DNA of 64,000 nucleotides from NCBI GenBank assembly GCA_001986395.2, contig MQVO02000002.1, forward strand, positions 2,604,001 through 2,668,000, read 5' to 3'. Position 1 is the first letter of the stretch. Each line of letters opens with the position of its first letter. Position numbers and translations under genes: made by a program. The stretch comes from Irpex lacteus. Lineage: Eukaryota > Basidiomycota > Agaricomycetes > Polyporales > Irpicaceae. Positions 26,096 to 36,414 of the stretch are shown here, piece after piece. A model generated the notes under the pieces. The model did no database searches. It saw only the letters and a list, made by a program, of their open reading frames with translations, and was not told the origin of the DNA.

Positions 26096-26107
26096 ATATG
26101 TCGCAAA
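26096..26107 (+). repeat. Left terminal inverted repeat candidate
   Basis: ATATGTCGCAAA is identical to the reverse complement of 36332-36343. Its position just outside the GC-rich subterminal block and the matching right end make it the best terminus candidate. Confidence 0.65.
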
Positions 26108-26127
26108 AAAGGTTAGCGCCTGAAGAG

Positions 26128-26375
26128 GAATCTCGAGGCCTCGGGAGCTCCCGAGGCGGAGGCGCCTCGTTGAGGCAACGCGACAGAGGAGATTTGCTCT
26201 TGATGGCCTCCGGAGCCACTGATCCAGCATCAGGAGGCCTAGCGCCCTACCATTCGCCCATCAGGAGGCAGGCAGAGGTCTGCCGCTCGCCGGAGTCGGC
26301 CCATGCCTCCGGGAGCATCTCGATAGGCCACCTACATCTGGAGGCCTCCGGGGGCGTCTCGATCAAGCATGGTTA
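26128..26375. repeat. Left GC-rich subterminal repeat block
   Basis: This block is rich in short motifs: AGGCCTC, CTCCCGAGG, GGCCTCCGG, CATCAGGAGGC (twice) and CATCTCGAT. Several are palindromic, e.g. CTCGGGAGCTCCCGAG. The unit CTCCGGA..CATCAGGAGG (26208-26237) recurs in inverted orientation at 36261-36281. In CACTA/CMC elements such clusters are known as transposase-binding subterminal repeats. Confidence 0.6.
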
Positions 26376-26415
26376 GATCTGGATCCATCAAGGCCCAAAA
26401 CCCGAGGTGGCCACT

Positions 26416-27415
26416 GCGCTATCGAATTTTATTGGTCTGTTATTAGGAGTATTAGATCTTTTCGTTTACTCGCGTTGCTTACACTTCAAGACTTCTTACT
26501 CCTAAGCTCACCATGTTATGTGCATCTTACAATATATCATTATAATAAGCAGGGCTCGAAAGTGGATCGCTGTTCAACTTTACTAGTCGATATCTAATTC
26601 GTATATTGCACGTTTGTTATTATCACTATTACTACTTATTGTTACTCTATACAATGAGGACACTACATTCTACTGTAATGGCGTACTACGCGAGTGGGGG
26701 GGAAGTAGCCTAGAAGTACCCCATTATATAATGGGGGGTAGGTGCGCACGGACCATGCGTAAAATGTGCAAGCCACGCGCGCGGTATTTCCTAAAAGGGT
26801 AGATACAAAATAGCTCCTTCACAAGTCGACCCAGGGAAACTTCGTTAAGGAAAGTAGTGACAGAACTTCGTAATGCATAGACAATAGCCGCAGACCCCCA
26901 ACGAACCGGCCGGAAACAGCGCATAATCCACTAAACAGCGCGAACTGTGGACAAGTATCTGAGACTCGGAGCCTGTCACTGATCTTCTTATATATCTATA
27001 CAAATGATAGAAGTGACAGTAAAGCTATAGATAGGTAAGTACTACTACTCTACGAGCGTCCGTGGATCGTGGATGGATGTATACTGTCAGCTGAGTGCGG
27101 GAGCAGTACTTGTACAACTGCCCTTTTGGGAAATAGTCCGGCGCTACGAAATGGCAGCGTGCATGAGGACTTCAACTGAAATGCCACGAGTCTGCATTAT
27201 TTAAGGCAGTCGAATATGTTCTACGGGCTTATAACTTACGTTGTATCACATAATTGTGGTTCTTGTGAGTGGGAAATGACAGGTATATGATGATTACCTC
27301 AAGGTTCTGAACTTGAACAGCCCCATGAGGGCCCCATCGCCCTCCCATCCTCAGATTACATCGGTTCACGGAAAGACATATGTGAATTGCGGTATCTAAA
27401 ACATAGAATCATCAA
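26416..27415. other. Gene-free AT-rich stretch inside the element
   Basis: About 1 kb between the left subterminal block and the 3' end of the DUF6698-like gene. No continuous coding frame is supported; short open stretches look random. It is probably 3' UTR and element non-coding sequence. Confidence 0.4.
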
Positions 27416-29309
27416 TCACGCAGAGGTATTGCGAGTGGTCCTGCGAGGCGCAACGGTTGCCCCTTCTGTTGCTCTCCCCTTCCCTTTCGACTTCTTTGAG
27501 TTTGCAGCAATTCTACGCCCACCCAAAGTCGCCGCAGACGTGTTCGCACTACCGGCAGTAGCCGTCTCTTCGATAACAGTGTGCTGAGACGTTTCGACAG
27601 TCTCTACAAGCTCGTCGTCGTCATCTACAGCTTGAGGGGCGGCATCCGAGTTGGTGGCATTAGCAGGAGCGACAGGAGCGACAGGACTGGCGAGACGAGA
27701 GCGGGATGACGACGGAAGTGATGGCGGCTGCACTAAAAGTGTCACTGATCAGTAGATGTAATAAACATGCAGGCACACTTACGATTGTCAGAGGGTATGA
27801 CGGAGCCGAAGGTCAGAAGGGCTTGTTCGTTCTCAAGCTCAACTTGTGCCCTCTCTGGATCATCGCCATCACCGTGTTGAATGGTCGCGGGGTTCTGGCC
27901 TTCGAAAGCGACTGCATAGACTGCCGCCGCAATCTGCTTCATGCCTGGAGTGTCCCACCTCTCGTGGAACATGCGACGAAGACGAGAATACTCCTCTAAC
28001 CAGTCAACGGCGTCGTCTTGTGGGTCAGAGTTAGTATCGCCTCGAGAAGTGCTGGGGCCATCCGGAGCGAAATCTTTCTCGCCCGACACGTGAAATCGAA
28101 GCTTTTGAACTGACTGTGAGCAGTAATATATGAGACGTGACAGATAGCGACGTACAACAGTGAACATGAAGGCCAAGCTGGCCGGAGTTACTCCTTCCAC
28201 ATCGGCCTTCCACTTCACGCCATTAGTGGACGAGCGAGGCCGCTCGTGAGGTAGCGACGAGGGACCATAGAGAGCTGCCCGGAAATACTAGATGTGATTC
28301 CAAGAATTAAAATTTAAGGGCTTATAGAGCTCTATAACAAATGAACGTACATAGCCGATCTCGGGAACCCAGAAAAGATATTTTGAGTCCTTCTTGGTCG
28401 GGTTTGCGGGATCAATACGATGGTAAATCAGAGGGAACTTATCAAATGAACGTCCCCGAAGCTCCTGCATGCGCGGATCCGTTCGACGAGCAGCCGCAGA
28501 TTGCAAAAGCGTGTAAGCGGCGTTTCCGGGCAATGCAACTACAAGCGGTAACGCCTGTAGAGCTGGACCCAACACCTTACACTTTTGGTCTTTAGCTGCT
28601 TTACAGAACTAGGATCACTGTTAACGACTCATTATCCATGAAAACTGAAATACCGCTTACCGCACTCGCAAACCAAGGAGCACTTCCGATAAAATCGGTG
28701 AGACAGATTGAGATGGGATTCGCTAGGATGTAGTCGAAGAGCTCTGCGATGATAGCAAGCTCTTCAGACTTCTTAGTACGGTAACGCACAGCAACGTTAT
28801 TGGGATCGACGTCCGGCCGCCGAGCCACCTGGAACCACCGCTCCTCCGGCCAAGGGTGCAGGTAAAACGCGGCCTTTCTTGAAACGAGCATAATACCCTT
28901 GGTATGGCGTTCATACTGCTCGGGGATTCCCTGACTCGCCGTTTTGGTCTTAGACTTAGCAGCAGCGATCTTCTGCTTGTATCGAGCAACCTCGATCAAG
29001 AGAGTTTGAATACGACGGCGGAAGTCTGCGTTCTGTAGCTGTAGCTTCCCGCATACCTATGTAGACGACAGAGTACTAATGTAAGTGACTTGGTATAGCA
29101 AATGAACATTGAATACGTACGTGTCGAAAGTCAGCGCTTTCAGCCCGCTCAGAGGGGAGCACAATCGGACGAGGAAGTTTGTCGTCAATGTTCAGCGCAC
29201 GCATCTGGTTAGCCAGATGATCTTCGTCGTCACTTCCTGTTTCGTCGCTGCTTGAATCATCTTCTAGAGTAACTTGAATATCATCAGTGTCGACGTCGAA
29301 GAGAGGCAT
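27416..29309 (-). CDS. DUF6698-like protein of unknown function (element passenger)
   Basis: A gene with about five introns and roughly 500 residues. The N-terminus MPLFDVDTDDIQVTLED is acidic and Ser-rich. A basic coiled stretch follows (RIQTLLIEVARYKQKIAAAK), then SQGIPEQYERHTKGIMLVSR. After an intron come LGPALQALPLVVALPGNAAY and KFPLIYHRIDP. The exon FRAALYGPSSLPHERPR with GVTPASLAFMFTVV, followed by DWLEEYSRLRRMFHERW, matches the style of DUF6698 (FGPSS..TPxxIAFA..DWxxEY), common in Agaricomycete genomes. The C-terminus is a Thr/Ala/Lys-rich tail with KKSKGKGR, a likely nuclear signal. No catalytic motif is visible. It lies inside the TIR candidates on the same strand as the transposase. 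The family name is from memory. Confidence 0.6.
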
Positions 29310-30184
29310 CTTGAGGTTGGAGACAAAGATGGGAGTAGCCTGAGGGGTATGAAGATGGCGACTGGTGGGCTCTTATATCCTAGTAGCCGTCTGTGCAGAG
29401 GCTATGTCACATAAGTCATTCAAGACGTCAGTGGCGAGAGGCTGATTGTAGAGCCCGTCATTAACAATTAACATGTACCGCATGATCACTGTGCCGACTT
29501 ACCCGTCTCAATTCGTAATGCAAAATATTAGAAACCTGTCTCCACTCCGACCGAGTAGTAAAACGACCAAGTATTTTGAATAGACCCACCGGCCTTGCGG
29601 CAGGAAGCGACCATCGGAAAGTGCGACTTCACTCCATGGTTGCTTGGGCTGTGTTTCCTGCGAGGCATAAATGTGTCAGCAACGTTTTCAGTAATTGAAA
29701 TATGAGGGAAGTAGGTGTCGCACCTTGGTGTAGCTGCTTCGTATTTCGTTAAAAGAATATCACGGATATTAGAGGCCCCACCCCACGAGTGCACCTCAAA
29801 CGTTTTGCAGGTCGGTCAGAAGACTCAGAACCTCATAATACATTACCATACATGATGACCGCTGGCAGGTGGAGCTCAGCACTGCCAAAGGACAATGTTA
29901 GATGCAAAGCGGTAGTGCACGCAGTACCCACGTTTTTTTAAGTTATGTAATAGACATCTTCTGTTTGTTATAGAACAACGTTAGTCAGAGGAACGGGGTA
30001 TAATATTATATTCTATGATGGCAGGGCAGTGGTCAGTTGACTACTATGGTAAGAGAATCCTAGTAGTGACCTACTGCTGACGTGACAAGGGTAAGAGATA
30101 GGTGTCCAGCGAAGTATTGTACTTGAGAGCATGTGAAGTGCATGCGCGAACGTGTACAAATTCACAGTGGGTTCCTCTAGTCGG
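29310..30184. other. Gene-poor stretch inside the element
   Basis: This stretch lies upstream of the DUF6698-like start. A short open stretch on the minus strand (29528-29794) has no recognisable similarity and no consistent splice partner. I cannot support a gene here. Confidence 0.35.
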
Positions 30185-31545
30185 AAGCACGTTCCCTCAA
30201 AACATGCGGTGACGGTCTTCCACGGTGGTTGCGTAGACGGCTTGACAGTCCGCGTCGCCTAGTCCACAAGCGACGCAAGTTGATACGGTTGAACTCGAAA
30301 GGTGCGGTGTCAATTCCGGTATCTAGCGTAACGTCGAGAGCGGCTGGCCGTTCAAGTTGCTTGCTGTCATCTGGACTGAGGTCGTTGTTTAACAAGTTTT
30401 TACCTTCTTACAGCGTGAAGGTGAGTGTTCGCGTGTAGTAGTTCCGCTCCGTCGCAGTGTAAATGCGTAGGGAATACGAAGGGCCTGAGGGTGTTCATGG
30501 AGATAGAAATGGGAATCTGAGTCGGTCTCCCAAGGGCGAGACCATTGTTGATGCATCATTGAAGTAGTCTTGTCAGTGGTGAGAAGCGGCGGCGGAGAAT
30601 GCAGCGTTGATTGCCTAATTTGGCAGTTTTAACGGTGGCGCCTGCATTGGCCATTAGAGTTGTAAATATCTTGACCGTTTATGGTAGGAGTGAAAGTGCT
30701 GGATGTCGTTCGTAGTATAGGATATCGCTCAATGTAGGTAATACTATGCTAAACGACAGGTTGTGAGTTGTCTTATGCAAAATAAGATGAGGTTGATGAG
30801 GGAAAACTTACTGTAGCGGTAGCTAATGCAGATTCGGCTAACTCGTGAGCGCGTTGCACGTATCTCAACATGCTCGCCTGCCATTAAGTAACAGCCTCGT
30901 CTAGCTTTTGTGCGACGTCCGCTTTGAAGTGAATGGTCGGTATGCCTGTGTCAGGGACCTTGTACTATTGCAACGCTATCAACACTCTACTTTTTTCAAG
31001 CAATACAAGAGAAAAACATACCTGCTCAGCCTTGGCAGAGTTCTCCACAGCTGAATACGCCTCCTATCGTCTATGTGTTCTGCTTAGTATGGCACAACCA
31101 TTACGCAGAGCCTGGTGGAGAGCCGAGGCATTGATCGAGCTGCCAGCGAGCAAATAGTGGCATTTGAAAGTGCGTCCGATGCGTGGAGTACAATTCATCA
31201 ACGGTCTGATTTAAGCTGCTGTAAAGTGCTTACCATGGGCACTCTCCCACATAGTGACTGTTTCAGTATAGAGATGAGAGCATATCTAGGTCATCGTCGT
31301 TGTAAGTGAAGGTGAAAACGCCACACATTGATCAAAGATCCATATCGGACGCCGATGATTTTAGTATTAGATGCCGACTCGCTCGCGCACGTATACATCG
31401 ACTCTCTTGACTCGTTTCGTGGCTTCTATGTAAACAAATATGCTGATCATCATAGTTACACGATAGCTTTCTGAATGTAAATTACTTACTCTCCGTCTTC
31501 GAGATTTCGGCGCCTTACTGGAAGGTGGCCTCAGCTACCAGTTTG
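30185..31545 (-). pseudogene. Decayed minus-strand coding traces of unknown origin
   Basis: Several exon-like pieces bounded by plausible splice sites are visible but do not assemble into one open frame. From 5' to 3' on the minus strand they are: LRPPSSKAPKSRRRR (near 31,525-31,480), an open piece near 31,420-31,315, TMWESAHARSMPRLSTRLC joined to EAYSAVENSAKAEQ (near 31,258 to 31,023), and IPTIHFKADVAQKLDEAVT. The last is followed by an in-frame TAA and then WQASMLRYVQRAHELAESAL (30,945-30,810). Further on, MMHQQWSRPWETDSDSHFYL begins at 30559 and stays open to about 30404. The next open piece (30395-30177) is out of phase. A coiled-coil-like protein that has decayed is the simplest reading; an unusual intron pattern is the alternative. 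The function is not recognised. Confidence 0.35.
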
Positions 31546-32028
31546 CACAGGTATCACTCACGGATCAGCATCAGAAATAATATGTGTATGTCAGGACAAA
31601 TATATAGGTCATAAATTACTACAATACATTGAAACGCACACAGTGGAACCAAATGCAAGTATTCGCTTTTGGCGTGAGAAAATACCTGGCCATAAGCTTG
31701 AACTTGCGAGCGCGCGTGTGCGTCAACTACTACACTATCACCACTTGACTCGGACATGTTTACGATGCTATGTACACTTACCACGACCACGATTGCACTA
31801 CCAAATCCACTCTCCTAATACTATAGCCCAAGACATTGTAAGTCTTAACTCTAATTCCAATACGATCGAAAGTCTAACTTGTAACCCAATACGCCTGCTA
31901 TATTGCTGATGTCGAACGTCGAACATTGAATATGTGAGTACTTCATAAAACATCATTTATATAGAAAATGTAAATAGTGATGCACAAGCAAAATTGATAT
32001 ATAACTCGTAATTTGAAGTACACTGGTC

Positions 32029-35000
32029 TCAAACCTGTTGTGCGGCCATATCGCGATCAGGAAACAAATCCACACACCGAAGGAACATGTCTTCGTCCAA
32101 CGTGTCTACAACGAGATGATTCCGAACTCGCTTTGAATCAGGTATGAGGAGGGCGCCCCTTCGAAGTGCCCGCAAAGGCACGATCTTGGACTCGCTTGGT
32201 GGACGTTCCAACAATCTGCATAAACCCAGATCACGGTCGCCTGCTGGACGTCTTGGGCCTATCGGGAAATCGAGCGGTATGACTAACGCCAACGCGGAGA
32301 GTACTCCACGGAATTTGTAGGTAAATGTGAACACTAGTTTGAAGAACCTGTGACCGCCGTCCCAGTCCATTAAAACAGAGTCATGCCGAGGCGCGCCATG
32401 GAACATTGGTGTACACCGCAAGAGGTCTCGTTCTTCACGCCAGGTCACCTTGGACTCATAATTGACCTGCAAATATCGATATTCGGTGATCTGAAAGCAT
32501 AAAACTATGAATACATAGTAAATAATCCCCGTCTATGCTCCACACTTACCTCCTCGTTAGCGTGTACATCAATCGCTCCTTCTCCCTGCCGGGGCACTTC
32601 CAATCGCTCGTCCAGTCGATCGCGACGCACAAGATCCCGAATGCAACTTCGTAAGTTCTTCCTGAAGTCGAGAAATGCTTCCTCTGTGCTGTGCATTTCC
32701 GCAAGCGTCGATATCTTGATTGGCTTTTGGGCCGCACCTAAGTGGATGTGATTGAACCGTACAGTGCGTTTGGATTCTTTCTTCATCTCCTCGGTCCTCT
32801 TGCGTTGTTCTTCCTTGTACTCATCGACGGCATCTATCATCCCACGAATGTCGCAAGCAATCATCGACATGTCATCAAGACGCGCAAGCTGCTGGACATG
32901 TCAGCGATGGTCCGCCAATGGAAAGTGACAGTATCACCGACCTGCCCTTCGACTTGCCTGAAGTTCGTCTGACTTTGGTAAGCCTTGCGAAGTGGGCCGT
33001 GTAGTCTCTCCATTGTCTTCGTGTCCATGTTTATCATAGCGCCTTTGAGGCGAACATCCCGTGACGCATGTAGATGCGAATGAACCTTAATGATTCCATC
33101 CCAGTCCTTCCCAGACTCGTCGTTTTCGTCCGCATCAGAGGCCAGTTGATAGTCCTACAACAACATAGAGCAACGACGAATTGAAATTAATAGTATAAGA
33201 TTATTAAGATATGTCACCGCCATACCTGTAATCGCTTTCCGAACTGCTGAATAGTTCGGTCGTAGTCACGCAGGGTCTCGTCGGTCTGCACAGAGAGTGA
33301 GACATACATGTCACACTCTATGTACTTACGGAGTGCTTTGAGTAGTGCGTAGCCGCTCGATTCGGTTGGGATGACATTGAAGCAACATTGTATAAGCACC
33401 TAATACAGAAATCTAGTGAATATCAAGAGCATAGCTGAGAAATATAGTATAAACCTTTGAGAGATCAGCCCATTTTTTACCGTCGTTGAAATCCATATTT
33501 GTAAGCGAGGTAAAACGAGTGAGGCCCGGCCATGATGGTACCGCATTGAGACTAATGTCGCATGTACCAGCGAAGATAGGCGTTAGAGTAAGTAATCGAA
33601 GGGACGGAAGGAAAACAGTGAATACTTACCTATCATCGACGAAGCTTTGTGCCTTGCGGTCGAGTTCAGCAATGATGGCCTTCAACGCACGCAGCAGGTG
33701 GAGGAAGAGTCCAAGCAAGTAGGCGTGAAGGCGGTCGAATGACAACGCCAGGTAGATATTTGTACGCAGAACGGCCCAGAAGGCATTCTACCATGGCAGA
33801 CGATCATAAGTAAATGATTGTAACGTATTAGCAAACTCACATACCTTCACCGCTCGCAATCCAAGCGGCTTCAGAGCGGCTTCCTTTGCCTTCTTTGTTT
33901 CAACCTTCTCCACTTTTTCTTCTACATCCTCTTCCCGACGCTCCGGATACCTCTGTGCAAGCTCCGACAGGTGCCCTTTAGGGACAAGACATATAGGGCA
34001 GGGCGAGTTACCTCGCAACCCGCGAATTAATGCGAGTGAGCACCTGTGAAAGGATGGGTCTCATTTGAATTTTTTTTAAACCACGGCACTCACTGTTCCT
34101 CGTAATCTGCACTAATGATGTGAACAAAGGGAAAGATGGTTCGAACGATGTGGTCACCGCATCTGAGTCGATATCCAGTGCGTGAATATGTGGCCACGTC
34201 CTCTAGCAACACCCGAAACGCCTCGTGATAGACAGCATTCTTCCAATCTATGTAGTTTTTCTTCTTCTTCTCAGCTGGATCATCATCAATCTATCAACGA
34301 CGAGTAAGTGCTGTGAGAGATACATAGACCACTAGAACGTACCACCGGCACCAGCCCCACAATACGTCCCCCGCCTACGCCCATGCCGTTCCGAATCTCC
34401 TCATCCAGATTCGAGAGACGAGCCACTATGGGGTGACCCTTCTGACTGCCGAAGGTGGACAGTTTGTTCTTATCAGCCCATATGATTATACCGACCGGTT
34501 TCCCGTCGGGACACGTTATGCGGATGTGAGACTGGTAATGCCACACAGATTGAGTTTAGTGCAATCCACGTTAAGCTGTCACTCACCTGCACCTCCCAGA
34601 ACATATCTGCCGCCCACGGTTCCTCGAGGATTCTCACCCACTTTGACCCGTTGTACTTGAATAGCCGTTGTGCATCCCAATGGAAATGCGGCGTGAGCTT
34701 AGGGTCTTCGACTTGTTTGACGATCCAATCCCACAATGAGCGGTGGTGAAACTCAAATTCTTGATTAACGCCCTTGTACATTGTTGAGAATTTAGAGACG
34801 GAGAACTTTTACATGCACGATCACAATATTGAATAATTTAACAAAAGTGTTACCACAGGCAGAATCACACACATACCGTAGGGTATCTAACAGAGGCATT
34901 GTCCCAGGCTTTGCGCAGATCCGACTCAGTCGAGAAGGTTAGATCGGCTTCGCCCCGCCGAATCTCGTGGATAAGCTTAAGCAGCCGCTGGGTTACCCCG

Positions 35001-36019
35001 TGGCTCATGCGAGACTGGTGAACAATCTCTGCGAGCTCGAAATCCCCGCGGGTCTCAAAGGGGTGCCACGGTTCGTCCATCGTGGCTTCAAAGTCCGTCT
35101 TCGGTCGGGTCTGACTAAACTGCTCAAATGGATAGATTGTGGTCTCTTTCTTCGCGCCAGGATGGTACTCGAGCTTGAAATCATCGACTTGCGGTCGTCG
35201 GTGGCGGTTAGGCTGGGAAGAAGCATCGTGGCTATCAGACTGGGGGGTCCGAGGCACAGGGGAAGTGGGAGGGACAGTGCGGACAGAGCCGGAAGGTAAG
35301 GAGGGGGCAGAGGGGACGGAGGATCCAGAGGGGATGGAAGGAGCGGAGGGAATGGATGGGACGGAAGGGAGCGAGGGAGGGGAGGGGAAGGAGGATCCAG
35401 AGGGGATTGAAGGCGCAGAGGGAATGGAGGGGACGGAAGGGGACGAGGGAGGGGCCGTGGGCGCCTGGTGTATACCTGCTTCGGGTTGTTCTCGCTCGAC
35501 CAGACAGTCTTTTTTCGAAGATAAAGAGTTTGTATTAGGGTAAGCTTTAGAAGTAATCACCAGTGCTTACCTTCGGAACCAGAATGTTCGGGTTGATTGA
35601 GAGCGAGGTCGATGCCAACGCGTGAAGGGGCAGCTACGACGGTCGTTCATCTTAGCCCTTAAATACACAAGGATTACTTACCGAGATTAGCTTGAATTGG
35701 TTGCGAGGGTGAGCTCGGGTCGTTCTCATGATTCAATAACCTTCGGCGAGCTATAATGCATTATGGTACTACATGAGGAAACATAAGCGGGCTGTGGTCA
35801 GGGGAAAGTCGTACCTCGTCGTGCTTTAGCTTTCTTCCTCCGATCCTGCTCCTTCAGTTGCGCTGCTAACTCCTTCCACTTCCTACCATCGTCAGCCTTC
35901 TGCTTGCATCGCAGAGTGTGCGATGCTAAACCTCGATTGTCAAAATATTCGTTGCAGTGATCGCATTTCTTGCGTTTGCCCGACTTGTAGCGTGACGACT
36001 CGAACTCTTCAGAGGACAT
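32029..36019 (-). CDS. Plavaka-type transposase with N-terminal C2HC zinc finger
   Basis: The spliced product is about 1,090 residues from MSSEEFESSRYKSGKRKK (ATG 36017-36019). It opens with a zinc finger, C-x2-C-x11-H-x3-C (CDHCNEYF..SHTLRC), then a charged linker. A Pro/Ser repeat (about 35,270-35,455) and the core follow: DEPWHPFETRGDFELAEIV, FEFHHRSLWDWIVKQ, EPWAADMFWEVQ, VGIIIWADKNKLSTFG with the DK..L..FG motif of Plavaka transposases, RCGDHIVRTIFPFVHIISADY, CPICLVPKG, LALSFDRLHAYLLGLF, NDGKKWADLSKVLIQC and GAMINMDTKTMERLHG. The frame appears intact through about a dozen introns to the stop at 32029-32031. Small exons at 35,815-36,019 and 35,570-35,755 join in phase. Plavaka elements are CMC (CACTA-like) DNA transposons. 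The family call is from motif memory. Confidence 0.85.
35270..35455 (-). repeat. Pro/Ser tandem repeat within the transposase gene
   Basis: On the minus strand it encodes repeated triplets of the kind PSVPSIPSAPSIPSGSS in two near-identical long units, each with VPSIPSAPSIPSGSS. At DNA level this is a purine-rich plus-strand run of GGAAGGGA/GGATGGGAC units. It forms an unstructured linker between the zinc finger and the core, and should be length-variable. Confidence 0.8.
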
Positions 36020-36120
36020 GGCAGAAGTCACGGTGTTTGAGGTGAGAGGGAAAGGAAAAAGGGGGGACGCGCGACAGCAGAGGTGAAAGCGGGTTTTGAA
36101 CGTGAGTGGGCGACAGATCA

Positions 36121-36331
36121 TGCATCATGGGCTGCACGATGCAATCACGAGGCATCGGGATGCAGATCTTCCCTCGGGGGGCATACGGAGGCCGGCCAAG
36201 CGTCTAGATAATTACCTTTATCTCTGGAGAGCGAAGGAGATTCGATCCCAGTCTCACGTGCCCTCCTGATGTAATCCGGAGAGCCGGCAGATGGTTTCCC
36301 GAGACAAGCGTCTCCCGAGGAGCTTTCCAAA
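36121..36331. repeat. Right GC-rich subterminal repeat block
   Basis: The region between the transposase 5' end and the right TIR candidate holds GGAGGCCGGCC, CCTCCTGATG..TCCGGAGAGCC, TTCCCGAGACAAGCGTCTCCCGAGG and TGCATC/GATGCA dyads. The piece 36261-36281 is the inverted counterpart of 26208-26237. It must also contain the transposase promoter. Confidence 0.55.
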
Positions 36332-36343
36332 TTTGCGACATAT
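36332..36343 (-). repeat. Right terminal inverted repeat candidate
   Basis: The reverse complement of this stretch is ATATGTCGCAAA, identical to 26096-26107. It lies only 72 bases from the downstream ATG. Confidence 0.65.
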
Positions 36344-36414
36344 AGTATTTCTGTTTCAGAGTAGGTACTGCAGCTTGAAGTTGGACATAAGCAACCTACG
36401 ACTATTACGAGGCA

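Larger units (their letters stand above)
26096..36343 (-). mobile_element. Plavaka-like (CMC superfamily) DNA transposon, about 10.2 kb
   Basis: A 12-bp perfect inverted match, ATATGTCGCAAA, lies at 26096-26107 (plus) and 36332-36343 (minus). Inside it the ends stay partly alike (GG, then AGC and CC). Taking TGTCGCAAA as the true end, the flanks are TA on both sides. GC-rich subterminal segments at both ends share motifs in inverted orientation. The interior holds a Plavaka-type transposase gene, a DUF6698-like gene and decayed coding traces, all on the minus strand and transcribed away from the right end. Interior AT-rich spacers contrast with the compact host genes outside. Element ends are my inference; I do not know the published terminal sequence of this family. 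The right end lies about 70 bp from the phosphoglucomutase ATG, and the left end 75 bp past tRNA-Ile. Confidence 0.72.

Noticed and set aside
26399..26416. CCCGAGGTGGCCACTG resembling the 3' end of the tRNA-Ile (GGTGGCCACT)
   Set aside because: The shared stretch is only about ten bases and lacks any T arm; probably coincidence or a fragment too short to interpret.
35139..35543. Plus-strand frame rich in Gly/Glu repeats
   Set aside because: It is the antisense shadow of the Pro/Ser repeat in the transposase gene; purine-rich repeat DNA stays open in several frames.
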